Positions 1-8,518 of a stretch of 64,000 bases of DNA are shown piece after piece (position 1 is the stretch's first letter; each line of letters starts with the position of its first letter). The translations under genes were made by a program, and so were the position numbers. This stretch comes from Asticcacaulis sp. AND118 (GTDB lineage Bacteria > Pseudomonadota > Alphaproteobacteria > Caulobacterales > Caulobacteraceae): contig NZ_CP084910.1 of assembly GCF_020535245.1 (NCBI RefSeq), positions 2,802,374-2,866,373 of the forward strand, in the 5' to 3' direction. A model generated the notes under the pieces. It was not told the DNA's origin and ran no database searches. It saw only the letters and a program-made list of their open reading frames with translations.

Positions 1-771
1 CGCCGTCAGCGGATAGCAGCCCAGGGTGCGGAAGCGGACATTGCGCACTTCCGGCGTTTCGCCGTTCAGCGGCAGGCGCTCGTCATCGACCATGATCCAC
101 TGACCCCCGCGCTTGACCACTGGACGCGGCGCCGAGAAGTATAGCGGCACGATAGGGATATTCTCAACGAGGATATATTGCCAGATGTCCAGCTCAGTCC
201 AGTTGGATAGCGGGAAGACGCGGATCGACTCGCCCGGCTTGATGCGGGCATTGTAGAGGTTCCACAGTTCCGGGCGCTGGTTCTTGGGGTCCCAGCCGTG
301 GTTCTGCGTGCGAAAGGAGAAGATGCGCTCCTTGGCGCGCGACTTTTCCTCATCGCGGCGCGCCCCGCCGAAAGCGGCATCGAAACCCTGCGCCGTCAAT
401 GCCTGCTTCAATGCGTCGGTCTTCATGACATTGGTGTAGACCGAGCTGCCGTGATCGAACGGGTTGATATTGTCGCGCACACCGTCGGCATTGGTGTGCG
501 TGATCAGGTTCAGGCCCAGCCGCGCGACCGTGTCGTCGCGGAACTTGATCATCTCGCGGAACTTCCACGTCGTGTCGATGTGCATCAACGGGAAGGGCGG
601 CTTCGACGGATGGAAGGCCTTCATCGCCAGATGCAGCATGACCGACGAATCCTTGCCGATCGAATAGAGCATGACGGGGTTTTTGAACTCCGCCGCCACT
701 TCGCGCATGATATGGATCGACTCGGCTTCCAGACGCCGCAGGTGAGTCAACCGGTCAGGGGTAATCGACAT
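1..771 (-). CDS. cysD: Sulfate adenylyltransferase subunit 2 (partial, C-terminus outside window)
   Basis: This is the small catalytic subunit of ATP sulfurylase, which with CysN activates sulfate to adenosine phosphosulfate in the cytoplasm. The reading frame is open from ATG at 771 to the first base of the window with no stop, giving 257 residues of an expected ~300, so the 3' end and probably cysN lie to the left. The N-terminus reads [20 protein letters not shown]. The PP-loop [12 protein letters not shown] follows at about residue 38, and the family stretches HIDTTWKF and [19 protein letters not shown] are present. cysQ lies 179 bases upstream on the same strand, consistent with a sulfur-assimilation cluster. 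The identification is secure from several long family motifs. Confidence 0.95.
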   Translation of the reverse strand, partial: MSITPDRLTHLRRLEAESIHIMREVAAEFKNPVMLYSIGKDSSVMLHLAMKAFHPSKPPFPLMHIDTTWKFREMIKFRDDTVARLGLNLITHTNADGVRDNINPFDHGSSVYTNVMKTDALKQALTAQGFDAAFGGARRDEEKSRAKERIFSFRTQNHGWDPKNQRPELWNLYNARIKPGESIRVFPLSNWTELDIWQYILVENIPIVPLYFSAPRPVVKRGGQWIMVDDERLPLNGETPEVRNVRFRTLGCYPLTA

Positions 772-937
772 GCCTTGCCACACACTCTTTTTCGCGAACC
801 CTCGGTCCGTTCTCTTGTGCGGCTTTTACGAAGGAAGCGTTCGGCAAACAAACGTAAAAGGCTGGCGACACGGTTCAGTCTGACTAATCTTTCTCAATTG
901 AGAGGCGCGCATCTATATCCGAAACGAAGTTCGGCGA

Positions 938-971
938 AGCCAAAACCGCTTCACACTTTTCGGGATGTGCT
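938..971. repeat. Degenerate copy of the dispersed palindromic element
   Basis: The core aaaaccgcttcacactttt followed by cgggatgtgct matches the inner stem, loop and right outer arm of the better-preserved copies elsewhere in the window. The left outer arm is not recognisable here. The copy overlaps the last codons of cysQ. Confidence 0.5.
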
Positions 972-1760
972 TAGCTTCCGATCGCCATACGCAACAAAGT
1001 ACGGATTGGCGAAGTCGGTCTCATCCGTCCGCCCGCGCTTGCCATAGCTCAGCGGCTGACCATCGAGCGTCGTCACCAGACCTCCGGCCGCGCGCAGGAC
1101 CGCATCGCCCGCCGCCGTGTCCCATTCCATCGTCCGCCCGTGACGCGGATAGAGGTCAGCCGCCCCTTCGGCCACGCGGCAGAATTTCAGCGACGACCCT
1201 GCGGCGATGAAATCGCCGACCGTATATTGCTTGAGCCAGTCTTCGGTTTCGGCGCTGCCGTGCGAGCGGCTGCCGATAGCGGTCAGAGCCGCCGGGGCTT
1301 CGCGCACGCTGATGGCTTCCTGCGTACCGATCACACCATTGGTCACCGGCGCGCGGAACGCACCCTTGTCACGCCCGCCCCAGAACATCTCACCCAAAGC
1401 CGGGGCATAGACGACGCCCGCTACCGGCACGCCGTTTTCAATAAGGGCGATATTGACGGTAAACTCGCCATTGCGCGAGATAAATTCACGCGTGCCGTCC
1501 AGCGGATCGACCAGATAGAAGACGGCGTCGGTATCGGGAATATCGCCCTTCGACACGGCCTCTTCGGCCACCACCGGAATATCGGGCGACAGCTTGGCCA
1601 GTTCGGCCAGAATGATCTCTTCCGCCGCGCCGTCGGCCTCGGTCACCGGTGAGGCGTCGGATTTGGAGTCGACCGAGAAGCCCGCTTCGTAGATGTCCAT
1701 GATTTTCGCCCCGGCCTTGAGCGCGATCAGGGTGAGCAATATCAATGGCGTATCGGACAT
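951..1760 (-). CDS. cysQ: 3'(2'),5'-bisphosphate nucleotidase, CysQ type
   Basis: This is an inositol-monophosphatase-fold phosphatase that most likely removes 3'-phosphoadenosine 5'-phosphate, the by-product of sulfate assimilation. At 269 residues it has normal family length. It shows the metal-binding set: the acidic pair in VVAEEAV (about residue 65), DPLDGTREF (about 86) and EWDTAAGDAVLRAAGG (about 213). The start ATG at 1760 gives MSDTPLILLTLIALKAG. It lies upstream of cysD in the same direction, which supports the PAP-phosphatase role over a generic inositol phosphatase. Its last codons (stop at 951-953) run into a copy of the dispersed palindromic repeat at 938-971, so the C-terminus may have been shaped by that repeat. 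Confidence 0.9.
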   Translation of the reverse strand: MSDTPLILLTLIALKAGAKIMDIYEAGFSVDSKSDASPVTEADGAAEEIILAELAKLSPDIPVVAEEAVSKGDIPDTDAVFYLVDPLDGTREFISRNGEFTVNIALIENGVPVAGVVYAPALGEMFWGGRDKGAFRAPVTNGVIGTQEAISVREAPAALTAIGSRSHGSAETEDWLKQYTVGDFIAAGSSLKFCRVAEGAADLYPRHGRTMEWDTAAGDAVLRAAGGLVTTLDGQPLSYGKRGRTDETDFANPYFVAYGDRKLSTSRKV

Positions 1761-1780
1761 TATGCGGACTCCGGACAGAA

Positions 1781-1888
1781 CTTACGGGCTTTTGAGCGCA
1801 TTCCAAAAAGTGTGCAACGGTTTTTGGAAGCAAATGCGCGGCAAAACAAAAGTTTAGAGCGCCGTGAGGGCGCACTCAAGCCCGTAAG
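1781..1888. repeat. Nested inverted repeat containing a dispersed palindromic element
   Basis: Outer imperfect arms at 1781-1799 and 1870-1888 (cttacgggcttttgagcgc against gcgcactcaagcccgtaag) enclose an inner hairpin at 1796-1839. The inner hairpin has a 7-bp outer stem (gcgcatt/aatgcgc), an inner stem ccaaaaa/tttttgg, a loop of about 11 bases and a 5-base asymmetric spacer. The same layout recurs at 17756-17799, 21101-21146 and 30211-30253. It lies between the AGE-family gene and cysQ, both transcribed leftwards. It could act as an RNA processing or termination structure. Confidence 0.7.
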
Positions 1889-1898
1889 CTTATCGGTC

Positions 1899-3059
1899 TC
1901 ACATTTCGACGCGCGCCATTTCGTCGATGGCGCAGATGATATGGTAGAGGGTCGAGGCCGGGGCGGGCTCCTGCACGAAGCTGCCGTCCGGATTCATCTT
2001 GTCGCGATAGAGCCCGCGCACCGGCGCATCGAAATAGAGTTCGAGGCCTTCGGCGCCCTTGATCAGCTTTTCGACGTAACCCGCCTTCTCTTCCGGTGTC
2101 GCGGCGACGGATTGCAGGGCGACATAGGCCTTCATGCGCTCGGTCTGGGCCCACAGGCGCGCCTTGTTGTCCTTTACCGAGAAGTCGTCCCACAGCTCGA
2201 AGATGGTCGCATTGCGCACATGATCCGTGCCGTGGTCCTCGGCGATCTGCGTCAGGCGCTTGGCCGGCGCGATGAACTTATCGTCGCCGCTGATCGCCGC
2301 CCAGCGCACCAGCAGCCAGGCCCACTCGAACTGGTGACCCGGTTCGATAATGCGACCCATCTCGCCTTCCAGCGGATTCCAGTCGCCGTCGAAATATTCG
2401 CGCAAGGAGCCCGTCACCGGATGCAGAAATTTGTCGAGGCAGAGCTGGGCGATTTCCCCCGCAATGTCCTTCCAGGTCTGATCCCCACCCGCTTCGATCC
2501 AGGCCAGCGAGGCCTCGAACATGTGCATGTGCGGATTGGTCTTCAGCGGCAGGGTGCGCGGATTGGCTTCCTCGAAGCCGCGCACCGGATGCTTGTAGGT
2601 CGTCATCAGCGTATCGCGGATGGCGATGGCCTTCTGTTCAAGGCTCTTGTCGGTCGGACGCACTTTGAAAGCCGACGCGTAGGCCAAGAGCGCGAAGGCG
2701 TGATCGTAGAAATCGAACTCGGCCTTCACCACCTCGCCCTGCGGCGTCAGCACGGCATAGACCAGACCGCCCGGCGCGGCGGCCGGCCCGCTCAGCCAGT
2801 TCAGGCCGGCGTCGATGACGGTATCGACATCGCCCTGATAGCCCATCTGCTTAGCCAGAGCGTAAGAATAGACCTGACGGGCGGCGACGCGCGTGCGGCG
2901 ATTGACATCGGCGGGGGTGCCCTCGAGGGCCAAGGTTTCAAATACGCCGCCTTTGGCCTTATCGACACCCGTATCGCGCCAGATGGGCAGCGCCGCCTCG
3001 AAAAGCCAATCCTTCAGTCGCGCCTGAACCTCAGCCAATGCCTTCGCCGTATCGCCCAT
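1899..3059 (-). CDS. AGE-family epimerase/isomerase (N-acylglucosamine 2-epimerase-like)
   Basis: This 386-residue cytoplasmic protein belongs to the (alpha/alpha)6-barrel N-acylglucosamine 2-epimerase / mannose isomerase family. Visible family signatures are the early R-x-x-V-A-A-R-Q-V-Y-S-Y segment (about residues 55-68), EFDFYDHAFALLAYASA, NPHMHMFEASLAW and EPGHQFEWAWLLVRW, which supply the histidines and glutamates lining the barrel. The substrate cannot be read from sequence; mannose/fructose isomerisation or N-acetyl-sugar epimerisation are both possible. It lies 83 bases downstream of the MotB-like gene on the same strand. A composite inverted repeat follows its stop codon at 1781-1888. 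Confidence 0.85.
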   Translation of the reverse strand: MGDTAKALAEVQARLKDWLFEAALPIWRDTGVDKAKGGVFETLALEGTPADVNRRTRVAARQVYSYALAKQMGYQGDVDTVIDAGLNWLSGPAAAPGGLVYAVLTPQGEVVKAEFDFYDHAFALLAYASAFKVRPTDKSLEQKAIAIRDTLMTTYKHPVRGFEEANPRTLPLKTNPHMHMFEASLAWIEAGGDQTWKDIAGEIAQLCLDKFLHPVTGSLREYFDGDWNPLEGEMGRIIEPGHQFEWAWLLVRWAAISGDDKFIAPAKRLTQIAEDHGTDHVRNATIFELWDDFSVKDNKARLWAQTERMKAYVALQSVAATPEEKAGYVEKLIKGAEGLELYFDAPVRGLYRDKMNPDGSFVQEPAPASTLYHIICAIDEMARVEM

Positions 3060-3142
3060 GATCTGTCCTTAAAAAATAGCGGAAATATAGTCCGTCACAG
3101 ATAACTGAACTCGCCGCCATTTCTCAAGAGCGAACATCTTTA

Positions 3143-4024
3143 TTATTGCGGAGGCGGCGCCACCTGGAACTGAACCACCAATATCTTGCCCGATCCACCG
3201 GTTGGCGCATTGACCGAGGAATTACCCACGGACACCACCCGCAACAGCGGCTCTCCACCCTGAGGCTGATTACGCAATTGCCCTAACACCGGCTGCGCGG
3301 CGATCAGGGCCTGATGGAAGGCCACTGTACGTTCAAGCGACAACGCCTGAGCCGCGCGGCCTTCGGCGGTGAAGGCGTTGATATTGGCGTGGGCGACGAT
3401 CGTGACGGCGCTCATCTTCGTATCATTATTACAGTCGGAAGCGTCCACGCCATAAGCCATGCACGGAAGTCTTTCCGCCAGGCTGCGGGCCAACTCCAAT
3501 ACTGCCGATTGGCCTTCACTGGAAAGCGTGGCTGTGCCGGCATTGAACAGGCGGTCGGGATCGAAAGTCGTTGAACCATCAGACAGATTGACGCTGGCCG
3601 CAGGCACGGTGCGGCTGATGTCCCCATTGAGGGTGGAGGCGAACAGCGCCTGAGCCGCGGCTGTCTTTTGCGAAGCTTCGCTCTGCACATCGGTCGGCGC
3701 CGCGCCGGAATAGGCAAAACAGCGGCGCTCGCCCGCCGCACCGGATTCCAGCAGATCGGTATCTTTCAGACAGACAATTCTGTTCTTATAATCGACTTCG
3801 ATATCGGCATTATGCGTACGCAACTCGGTCGCGACCTTCATCAGGGCCGTTGTCTGCGCGTCCTTGGCGCTGGTCAGTTCTTGGGTCGTATCCCGGAAAT
3901 GCAGGGCGAAATAGGCCAGCATGATGATGAAGACGAACAGCACGCCGACCATCAGGTCGGTCATGGAGACGTAATAGCTTTCGCCTTCTTCCAGTTCGTG
4001 CGCGCGACGGTGCCGGAAACGCAT
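3143..4024 (-). CDS. MotB/OmpA-like ion-motor subunit, ZorB-type
   Basis: This 293-residue inner-membrane protein has a short charged cytoplasmic N-terminus, a single membrane helix (about residues 24-43) and a periplasmic OmpA/MotB-like domain. The helix begins with SMTDLMVGVLFVFIIML, in which Asp23 corresponds to the ion-binding aspartate of MotB and ZorB proteins. The periplasmic part contains LFNAGTATLSSEGQSAVLEL and a C-terminal strand KILVVQFQVAPPPQ, as in peptidoglycan-binding OmpA domains. It starts 2 bases after the stop of the MotA-like gene, so the two are almost certainly co-translated. The pair resembles ZorA/ZorB of Zorya defence systems, but no ZorC, ZorD or ZorE gene is adjacent. 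The family assignment is firm; the function is not. Confidence 0.85.
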   Translation of the reverse strand: MRFRHRRAHELEEGESYYVSMTDLMVGVLFVFIIMLAYFALHFRDTTQELTSAKDAQTTALMKVATELRTHNADIEVDYKNRIVCLKDTDLLESGAAGERRCFAYSGAAPTDVQSEASQKTAAAQALFASTLNGDISRTVPAASVNLSDGSTTFDPDRLFNAGTATLSSEGQSAVLELARSLAERLPCMAYGVDASDCNNDTKMSAVTIVAHANINAFTAEGRAAQALSLERTVAFHQALIAAQPVLGQLRNQPQGGEPLLRVVSVGNSSVNAPTGGSGKILVVQFQVAPPPQ

Positions 4025-4026
4025 GA

Positions 4027-4794
4027 TCAGCCCTCCGTACGGACAAGCGCCGTCTCAAGCCGTTTCAGGCTCTTGAGTTGCTCCATCGACACTTTTTCCG
4101 GCGGCATAAAACCGACGCAGCCGTCCAGCGCCACAAACAGACCAGCCTCGGCGCTTTCAATGGCGTGACGGCGGAAGCGGGCGACGACCCGCAGGATGAT
4201 CGAGGCCAGCACGCCGGCGATCGAGGTCCAGAATTTGGTCGCGGCGATGGCCAGCAGTCCCATCAGCGCCGCCTGCATACCCTCGCCGCCGTTACCCGAG
4301 GCCATGGCCGAGGTCGCTTCGGACAGGGCGGCCACGATACCGAGGAAAGTCACCACCAGACCCACAGCCACCAGAATATTTGCCCACCATTCCAGCGCCC
4401 GCGCCGGCTCATCCAGCCGATCGAAGGCTTCGGCCGCACGGATGGAGGTGATGAACCCGTCGCCCTCACTGTCCACCAGCAGGCTGCGGTAATTGGCCCA
4501 GCCCAGCACCAGAGCGGCGGAAGACTGACCGTCGACGCCCGTTCCGGAAAAACGCGTGTCGATCTTGGGAAACTGTTCAAAAAAGGCTTTGCGAGTGCTC
4601 TGCCCGCCGATGCCCGTCAACAGGTTCCAGCGATCGCGGATTTCCCCCAGCAAAGGGCGGTAGGATTTCATACCGGAATAGACGATCAGCCCGACCGCAA
4701 AGACCAGTATGGCCCCGGCGAGAAGTAGTGCCACGCCGGGCGAACCGAAGGCCATAACGACAAGTTGGGTTATCGGATCGGTTTTCGCGGCCAT
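4027..4794 (-). CDS. MotA/TolQ/ExbB-like ion-motor subunit, ZorA-type (short form)
   Basis: This 255-residue membrane protein is the partner of the MotB-like protein. I chose ATG at 4794 because an AGGAG box precedes it; an upstream in-frame extension to 4836 lacks such support. It has three hydrophobic helices: residues 20-41, 137-157 (WANILVAVGLVVTFLGIVAAL) and 174-204 (including AIAATKFWTSIAGVLASII). The last two carry the small-residue and threonine/serine pattern typical of MotA/ZorA pore helices. The C-terminal cytoplasmic tail is only about 50 residues, whereas defence ZorA proteins carry a long helical tail. The gene lies 82 bases downstream of the dehydratase gene. It probably forms a 5:2-type stator with the neighbouring protein. 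Confidence 0.85.
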   Translation of the reverse strand: MAAKTDPITQLVVMAFGSPGVALLLAGAILVFAVGLIVYSGMKSYRPLLGEIRDRWNLLTGIGGQSTRKAFFEQFPKIDTRFSGTGVDGQSSAALVLGWANYRSLLVDSEGDGFITSIRAAEAFDRLDEPARALEWWANILVAVGLVVTFLGIVAALSEATSAMASGNGGEGMQAALMGLLAIAATKFWTSIAGVLASIILRVVARFRRHAIESAEAGLFVALDGCVGFMPPEKVSMEQLKSLKRLETALVRTEG

Positions 4795-4876
4795 GGTGTC
4801 TCCTGAGATTGTGCAACCTCTCTTGCCACCAAACATGGCAAAAAAGGGGCGGGAGGAATAAGGATTTAATGCAGCC

Positions 4877-5860
4877 CTACCAGGGCAGTTGTGTGAGATG
4901 ATCTTCCGCCCATATCTGCCGCAGTGTTTCGGCAGCGATATTGCCGCCCGACAGTATGACCAGCACAGTACGCGGCGCGGTTTGGGTTTTGAGCCATCTC
5001 GTCACACCCGCCATCGACATGGCCGAGGTCGGCTCGATGGTCAACTTGAGCAAATGCGTGAGCCATTGCGTCCACAGGATGATCTCAGCCTCATCGACTT
5101 CGTAAAAGCCGTCGAGCTGACTCAGGTAAGACAGGGTGCGTTCGGACACCGCAAGGGTACGCACGCCATCGGCAATGGTCCGTGGCGTCTCGTTCAGACG
5201 CACGATTTCGCCGGTCTGAACCGAACGATGCGCATCATTGGCCATGGACGGTTCGCAGGCGAATATCTTCGCTTGCGGGCGCGCCAGTCGCGTCGCCAGA
5301 TAGGTGCCCGACATCAGCCCGCCGCCCCCGCACGGCGCAAAGACAGCATCCGCCTCAACCCCATCCTGCAAAGCTTCAAGACAGGCCGTACCTTGACCGG
5401 CAATGACGTAAGGATTGTCGTAGGGATGGACAAAGGTGGCCCCGCGTTCGATATATTCGGCCACCGACGCCTCGGCAATCTGCCGCGTTTCGGTCAGCAC
5501 GACTTCGGCGCCACAGGCGCGGGTAGCGGCGATCTTCACACCCGACGCCTGCTTCGGAATGAAGATGGTCGCCTTGACGCCCAGAGCGCGCGCCGCATAG
5601 GCCACGGCCTGGGCATGATTGCCGGAAGAAAAGGCGCAGACTTCGTCAGACAAAGCCTTCTGTTCTTTCAGGGCGCGCAGCGTATTGGTCGCCCCGCGCA
5701 GCTTGAACGCCCCAATCCTTTGCAGATTTTCGGCCTTGAAAACAATGCGATGCCCCAGCGCGCGGTTCAGCGTTTCCGATTGAAACAACGGCGTGCGATG
5801 CACATGTCCGGCAATGCGCTCTTGGGCCGCGGCAATTTCTTCAGGCCGAACGTCGGTCAT
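4877..5860 (-). CDS. Threonine/serine dehydratase (PLP fold type II, no ACT domain)
   Basis: This 327-residue cytoplasmic pyridoxal-phosphate enzyme probably deaminates threonine or serine to the oxo-acid. The PLP lysine is in GAFKLRGATNT (about residue 53), the substrate loop is SSGNHAQAVAYAA, and the phosphate-binding glycine loop is CGGGGLMSG. Near the C-terminus LSGGNI contacts the cofactor ring. Unlike the second dehydratase at 10802 it lacks a C-terminal ACT domain, so it should not be feedback regulated in the usual way; serine racemase or hydroxyaspartate dehydratase activities are also possible in this subfamily. It overlaps the stop of the thymidine kinase gene by 4 bases, indicating translational coupling. 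Confidence 0.88.
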   Translation of the reverse strand: MTDVRPEEIAAAQERIAGHVHRTPLFQSETLNRALGHRIVFKAENLQRIGAFKLRGATNTLRALKEQKALSDEVCAFSSGNHAQAVAYAARALGVKATIFIPKQASGVKIAATRACGAEVVLTETRQIAEASVAEYIERGATFVHPYDNPYVIAGQGTACLEALQDGVEADAVFAPCGGGGLMSGTYLATRLARPQAKIFACEPSMANDAHRSVQTGEIVRLNETPRTIADGVRTLAVSERTLSYLSQLDGFYEVDEAEIILWTQWLTHLLKLTIEPTSAMSMAGVTRWLKTQTAPRTVLVILSGGNIAAETLRQIWAEDHLTQLPW

Positions 5861-6468
5861 GCGGGCAATCTATCCGTTGCTTTGGCCTCTTCAGGGCCAC
5901 GCGTCATGGCGATCAGCGGCAGTTCGGAGAACCAGTGCCGGTTGCAGCGCGGCTCGTAGATGTCGCCATGCCCCAGTTGAATCTCGGCCTCGTCCTCGAC
6001 CTTCTTGAACGACTTGTGCGCCGGCTGGCCGCAGACCGCGCAATGGGCGCGTAACTTGACGACCTCGTCCGCCATGGCCAGCAGCAGCCCGGTCACCGCA
6101 AAGGCCTCGCCCTTCCAGTTGGTGTCGAGCCCGGCTGCCACTACGTCCGTGCCCGCTTCCAGCAGCCGCTTGACGACCTCGACCACGTCGCGGTCCATGT
6201 TCTGGAAAAACTGCACCTCGTCGAAGCAGACCAGATCCGCCTCCTGAAAGCGCGCATCGATATCGGCGAAAGCGTGCAGCACCACCGCCTCGGCCGCCAG
6301 ACCGTCATGGGTGATGACCTCGGTGCGCGAATACCGCACGTCGAAGGCCGTCTTGACCACCAGCACGTCCTTGCGCTCGCCGTTGCGCGCCCACAGGATA
6401 CGTTTGAGCAGTTCAGTGGTCTTGCCCGCGAACATCGGTCCGCAAATCACTGTCAACCGGCCATACAT
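5857..6468 (-). CDS. tdk: Thymidine kinase
   Basis: This enzyme phosphorylates thymidine to dTMP in the salvage pathway. The protein is 203 residues from ATG at 6468, chosen because a GGGAGG box lies 8 bases upstream and the family N-terminus (MYGRLTVICGPMFAGKTTEL) begins there; an in-frame ATG at 6489 would add 7 residues. The P-loop GPMFAGKTTELL, the Walker B/lasso segment FDEVQFF (about residue 89) and the zinc pairs (CAVCGQPA near 150, and a later EPRCNRHWF with Cys and His) are present. Its stop overlaps the start of the downstream dehydratase gene. Confidence 0.95.
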   Translation of the reverse strand: MYGRLTVICGPMFAGKTTELLKRILWARNGERKDVLVVKTAFDVRYSRTEVITHDGLAAEAVVLHAFADIDARFQEADLVCFDEVQFFQNMDRDVVEVVKRLLEAGTDVVAAGLDTNWKGEAFAVTGLLLAMADEVVKLRAHCAVCGQPAHKSFKKVEDEAEIQLGHGDIYEPRCNRHWFSELPLIAMTRGPEEAKATDRLPA

Positions 6469-6506
6469 GCCAAACGCCTCCCGTCGCATTACGAATCGAT
6501 GACAGT

Positions 6507-7508
6507 TTACACATCCCTCGCCATCGGCTCACGGCAAATCCAATCCGTGACCGCCGTGTCTGTGGAGAGGAAATGCTGCAGCATCAGATAATGGTCCTCG
6601 AACATGTGCGCGCGCATTTTCAGCGCACAGGTCACGCCCGTCCATTTCAGCGCCGCTGCGTCATCGCCGGCCTCCAGTGGCGGCAGTTCCAGCCCGCTAA
6701 GGTCGAAATAGCAGACATGGCTGAGGGTCCGCCCCCGCGCGCTGCGTTCCGGCTGATCGAACACCCGCTGCCCCTTGAGGCATTGACGGGCTTGCGATTC
6801 AGATAAGAACAGACCGGTCTCCTCGCGCAGTTCCCGCAACGCCGCCGCAACCAGTGTTTCGTGCGGATCGAGGAAGCCGCCGGGCAGGGCCCACTGCCCC
6901 CGCCCCGGCAGACCGCCGCGTTTAATGAGCAGGATACGATCGTCTTGCCGGATCAAGGCGTCGACCGTCACATGCACCGGCGGATAGGGCGCCACGGACC
7001 AGCTTTGGTGATACTGCGCGATATAGGCATCTTCTTCGGCCAGCGCCTGGTGGATATCCTGATCGACCTGCATAAGGCCGCGTACAGCATCCGACACACC
7101 TGTAAACGGCACACCCTGCAACCACGCCGAACAGATAGCCGCAGCATGGCGGCTAATAACTGGATCGGCCGTGACGATGTCTCCGGTCCAGAGCCCTTTC
7201 AGTTCCCCGCCATAACCGACATCGAACGATAGCAACGGCCCCCCGTCAACTATCGCCCTCAGTTGCCGCACGCGTGCTTCCGGCAGCAGGGCTTCCTCAA
7301 TGGCCACGGCTTCGAACCCCGCAGCCTGCAGCATAGCGAACTGCTCCTCGGCCCTGAACGGATAACGCGCCGAACGCGACATGTTCGCGCCGATGACCAC
7401 CACGATCATCTCACCACCGCCGCGCCAGTCCTTGAGCGCCCGGAGATAATCATCCGTCAGCGGATGAAACCGCCCTGCCGCCAGCCGCACCTGTCTATCC
7501 CGCGTCAT
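6507..7508 (-). CDS. Nudix hydrolase with degenerate NadM-type nucleotidyltransferase domain
   Basis: This 333-residue protein has the two-domain plan of bifunctional NMN adenylyltransferase/Nudix proteins. The C-terminal half carries a perfect Nudix box at residues 211-233 (GX5EX7REUXEEXGU), so a pyrophosphatase acting on ADP-ribose or a related dinucleotide is likely. The N-terminal domain starts with AAGRFHPLTDDYLRAL. The usual GRFQPFHxGH has become GRFHPLTDDY, so the catalytic HxGH is gone, and the C-terminal ISTSST-like motif is not seen. NMN adenylyltransferase activity is therefore doubtful. The ATG at 7508 is preceded by a GAGGCGGA purine run. It lies 38 bases upstream of tdk. Confidence 0.85.
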   Translation of the reverse strand: MTRDRQVRLAAGRFHPLTDDYLRALKDWRGGGEMIVVVIGANMSRSARYPFRAEEQFAMLQAAGFEAVAIEEALLPEARVRQLRAIVDGGPLLSFDVGYGGELKGLWTGDIVTADPVISRHAAAICSAWLQGVPFTGVSDAVRGLMQVDQDIHQALAEEDAYIAQYHQSWSVAPYPPVHVTVDALIRQDDRILLIKRGGLPGRGQWALPGGFLDPHETLVAAALRELREETGLFLSESQARQCLKGQRVFDQPERSARGRTLSHVCYFDLSGLELPPLEAGDDAAALKWTGVTCALKMRAHMFEDHYLMLQHFLSTDTAVTDWICREPMARDV

Positions 7509-7611
7509 ATCCGCCTCTGTCCGTTACCGCGACCATAGCCACCATGAAAGGGCTTGTCAGTTTCCTTTCCGCGGCTAAACTCGTTAACCATTCGGGTCGG
7601 GGAGCATTCAG

Positions 7612-7815
7612 ATGCAGGATACCTACAAGGCAACGCAACGCATCGAGCCGGTGAAATGGCTTATCGCCGCGCTGGAAACCGGGCTGGGGCTGATCGGCGC
7701 TCTGGCGCTCATCCTTTATTTCTATACGGGTTCCTTTGCCGGGGCGGGCCAAAAGCTCGATGCAGGCCTCAAGGCCATCTGGCTGTTCGTGGCGCCTTTC
7801 CTGGGCCAAAACTAA
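7612..7815 (+). CDS. Small membrane protein of unknown function
   Basis: This 67-residue protein is preceded by a GGGGAG box 7 bases from the ATG, which supports translation. Its central hydrophobic segment (GLIGALALILYFYTG) is likely membrane-spanning, and a second hydrophobic stretch lies near the end (AIWLFVAPFLGQN). No family is recognised. It lies upstream of the carbonic anhydrase gene on the same strand with an 82-base gap, and could be co-transcribed with it. Confidence 0.6.
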   Translation: MQDTYKATQRIEPVKWLIAALETGLGLIGALALILYFYTGSFAGAGQKLDAGLKAIWLFVAPFLGQN

Positions 7816-7897
7816 GTAAAGCCGTGACGTTAAAAAAGGGGTTGACCCCGCGGCGCATCTGCCGTTTAAGCCCGCCCACAGCTATGGAGAGGCAGGC

Positions 7898-8518
7898 ATG
7901 GTTCAGAACCTGATCGAGAACAACCGCCGCTGGTCACGCGAAAAAACGCGCGTCGATCCCGATTTCTTCTCTCGTCTGGTGCGACAACAACACCCGGAAT
8001 ATCTATGGATCGGCTGTTCGGACTCGCGCGTGCCGGCCAACGAAATCGTCAATCTCGATCCGGGCGAGCTGTTCGTTCACCGCAACGTCGCCAATCTGGC
8101 CCCGCAGCAGGACGCCAACTATCTCAGCGTGTTGCAGTACGCGGTCCATGTCCTGAAGATCAAACACGTGCTGGTCGTCGGTCACTACGGCTGCGGGGGC
8201 GTGCGCGCGGCCATCGAATCGACCGACCACGGCCTGATCGATCACTGGCTCTCGCCCATCCGCGACGTGGCGCACGAGCATCGCCATGAGCTGGATGCCT
8301 GTGAGACGCAGGAAAACCGCGTCGACCGCCTGTGCGAGTTGAACGTGATCGCTCAGGTGCGCAATGTCGCCACCAACCCGATCATCCTTCATGCCTGGCG
8401 TGAAGGCCAGCCGCTGGCTATCCACGGCTGGGTCTATTCGATCGCCAACGGGCTGGTCACCGACATGAACATCTCGGTGCGCAATCTGGCCGAACGCGAG
8501 CGCCTGTTCGGGGTTTAA
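7898..8518 (+). CDS. can: Beta-class carbonic anhydrase
   Basis: This enzyme interconverts CO2 and bicarbonate in the cytoplasm, supplying bicarbonate for carboxylases. It has 206 residues, normal for the class. The zinc ligands and catalytic dyad are in IGCSDSRVPANEI (about residues 38-50) and VVGHYGCGGVRAA (about 92-104). The start ATG is preceded by GGAGAGG. Its stop codon overlaps the stop of the convergent nadE gene by 4 bases, so the two transcripts must be antisense to each other at their 3' ends unless terminated inside the coding regions. Confidence 0.95.
   Translation: MVQNLIENNRRWSREKTRVDPDFFSRLVRQQHPEYLWIGCSDSRVPANEIVNLDPGELFVHRNVANLAPQQDANYLSVLQYAVHVLKIKHVLVVGHYGCGGVRAAIESTDHGLIDHWLSPIRDVAHEHRHELDACETQENRVDRLCELNVIAQVRNVATNPIILHAWREGQPLAIHGWVYSIANGLVTDMNISVRNLAERERLFGV

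Noticed and set aside
3143..4794. Complete Zorya defence system
   Set aside because: No ZorC, ZorD, ZorE, ZorF or ZorG candidate lies next to the pair and the ZorA tail is short.
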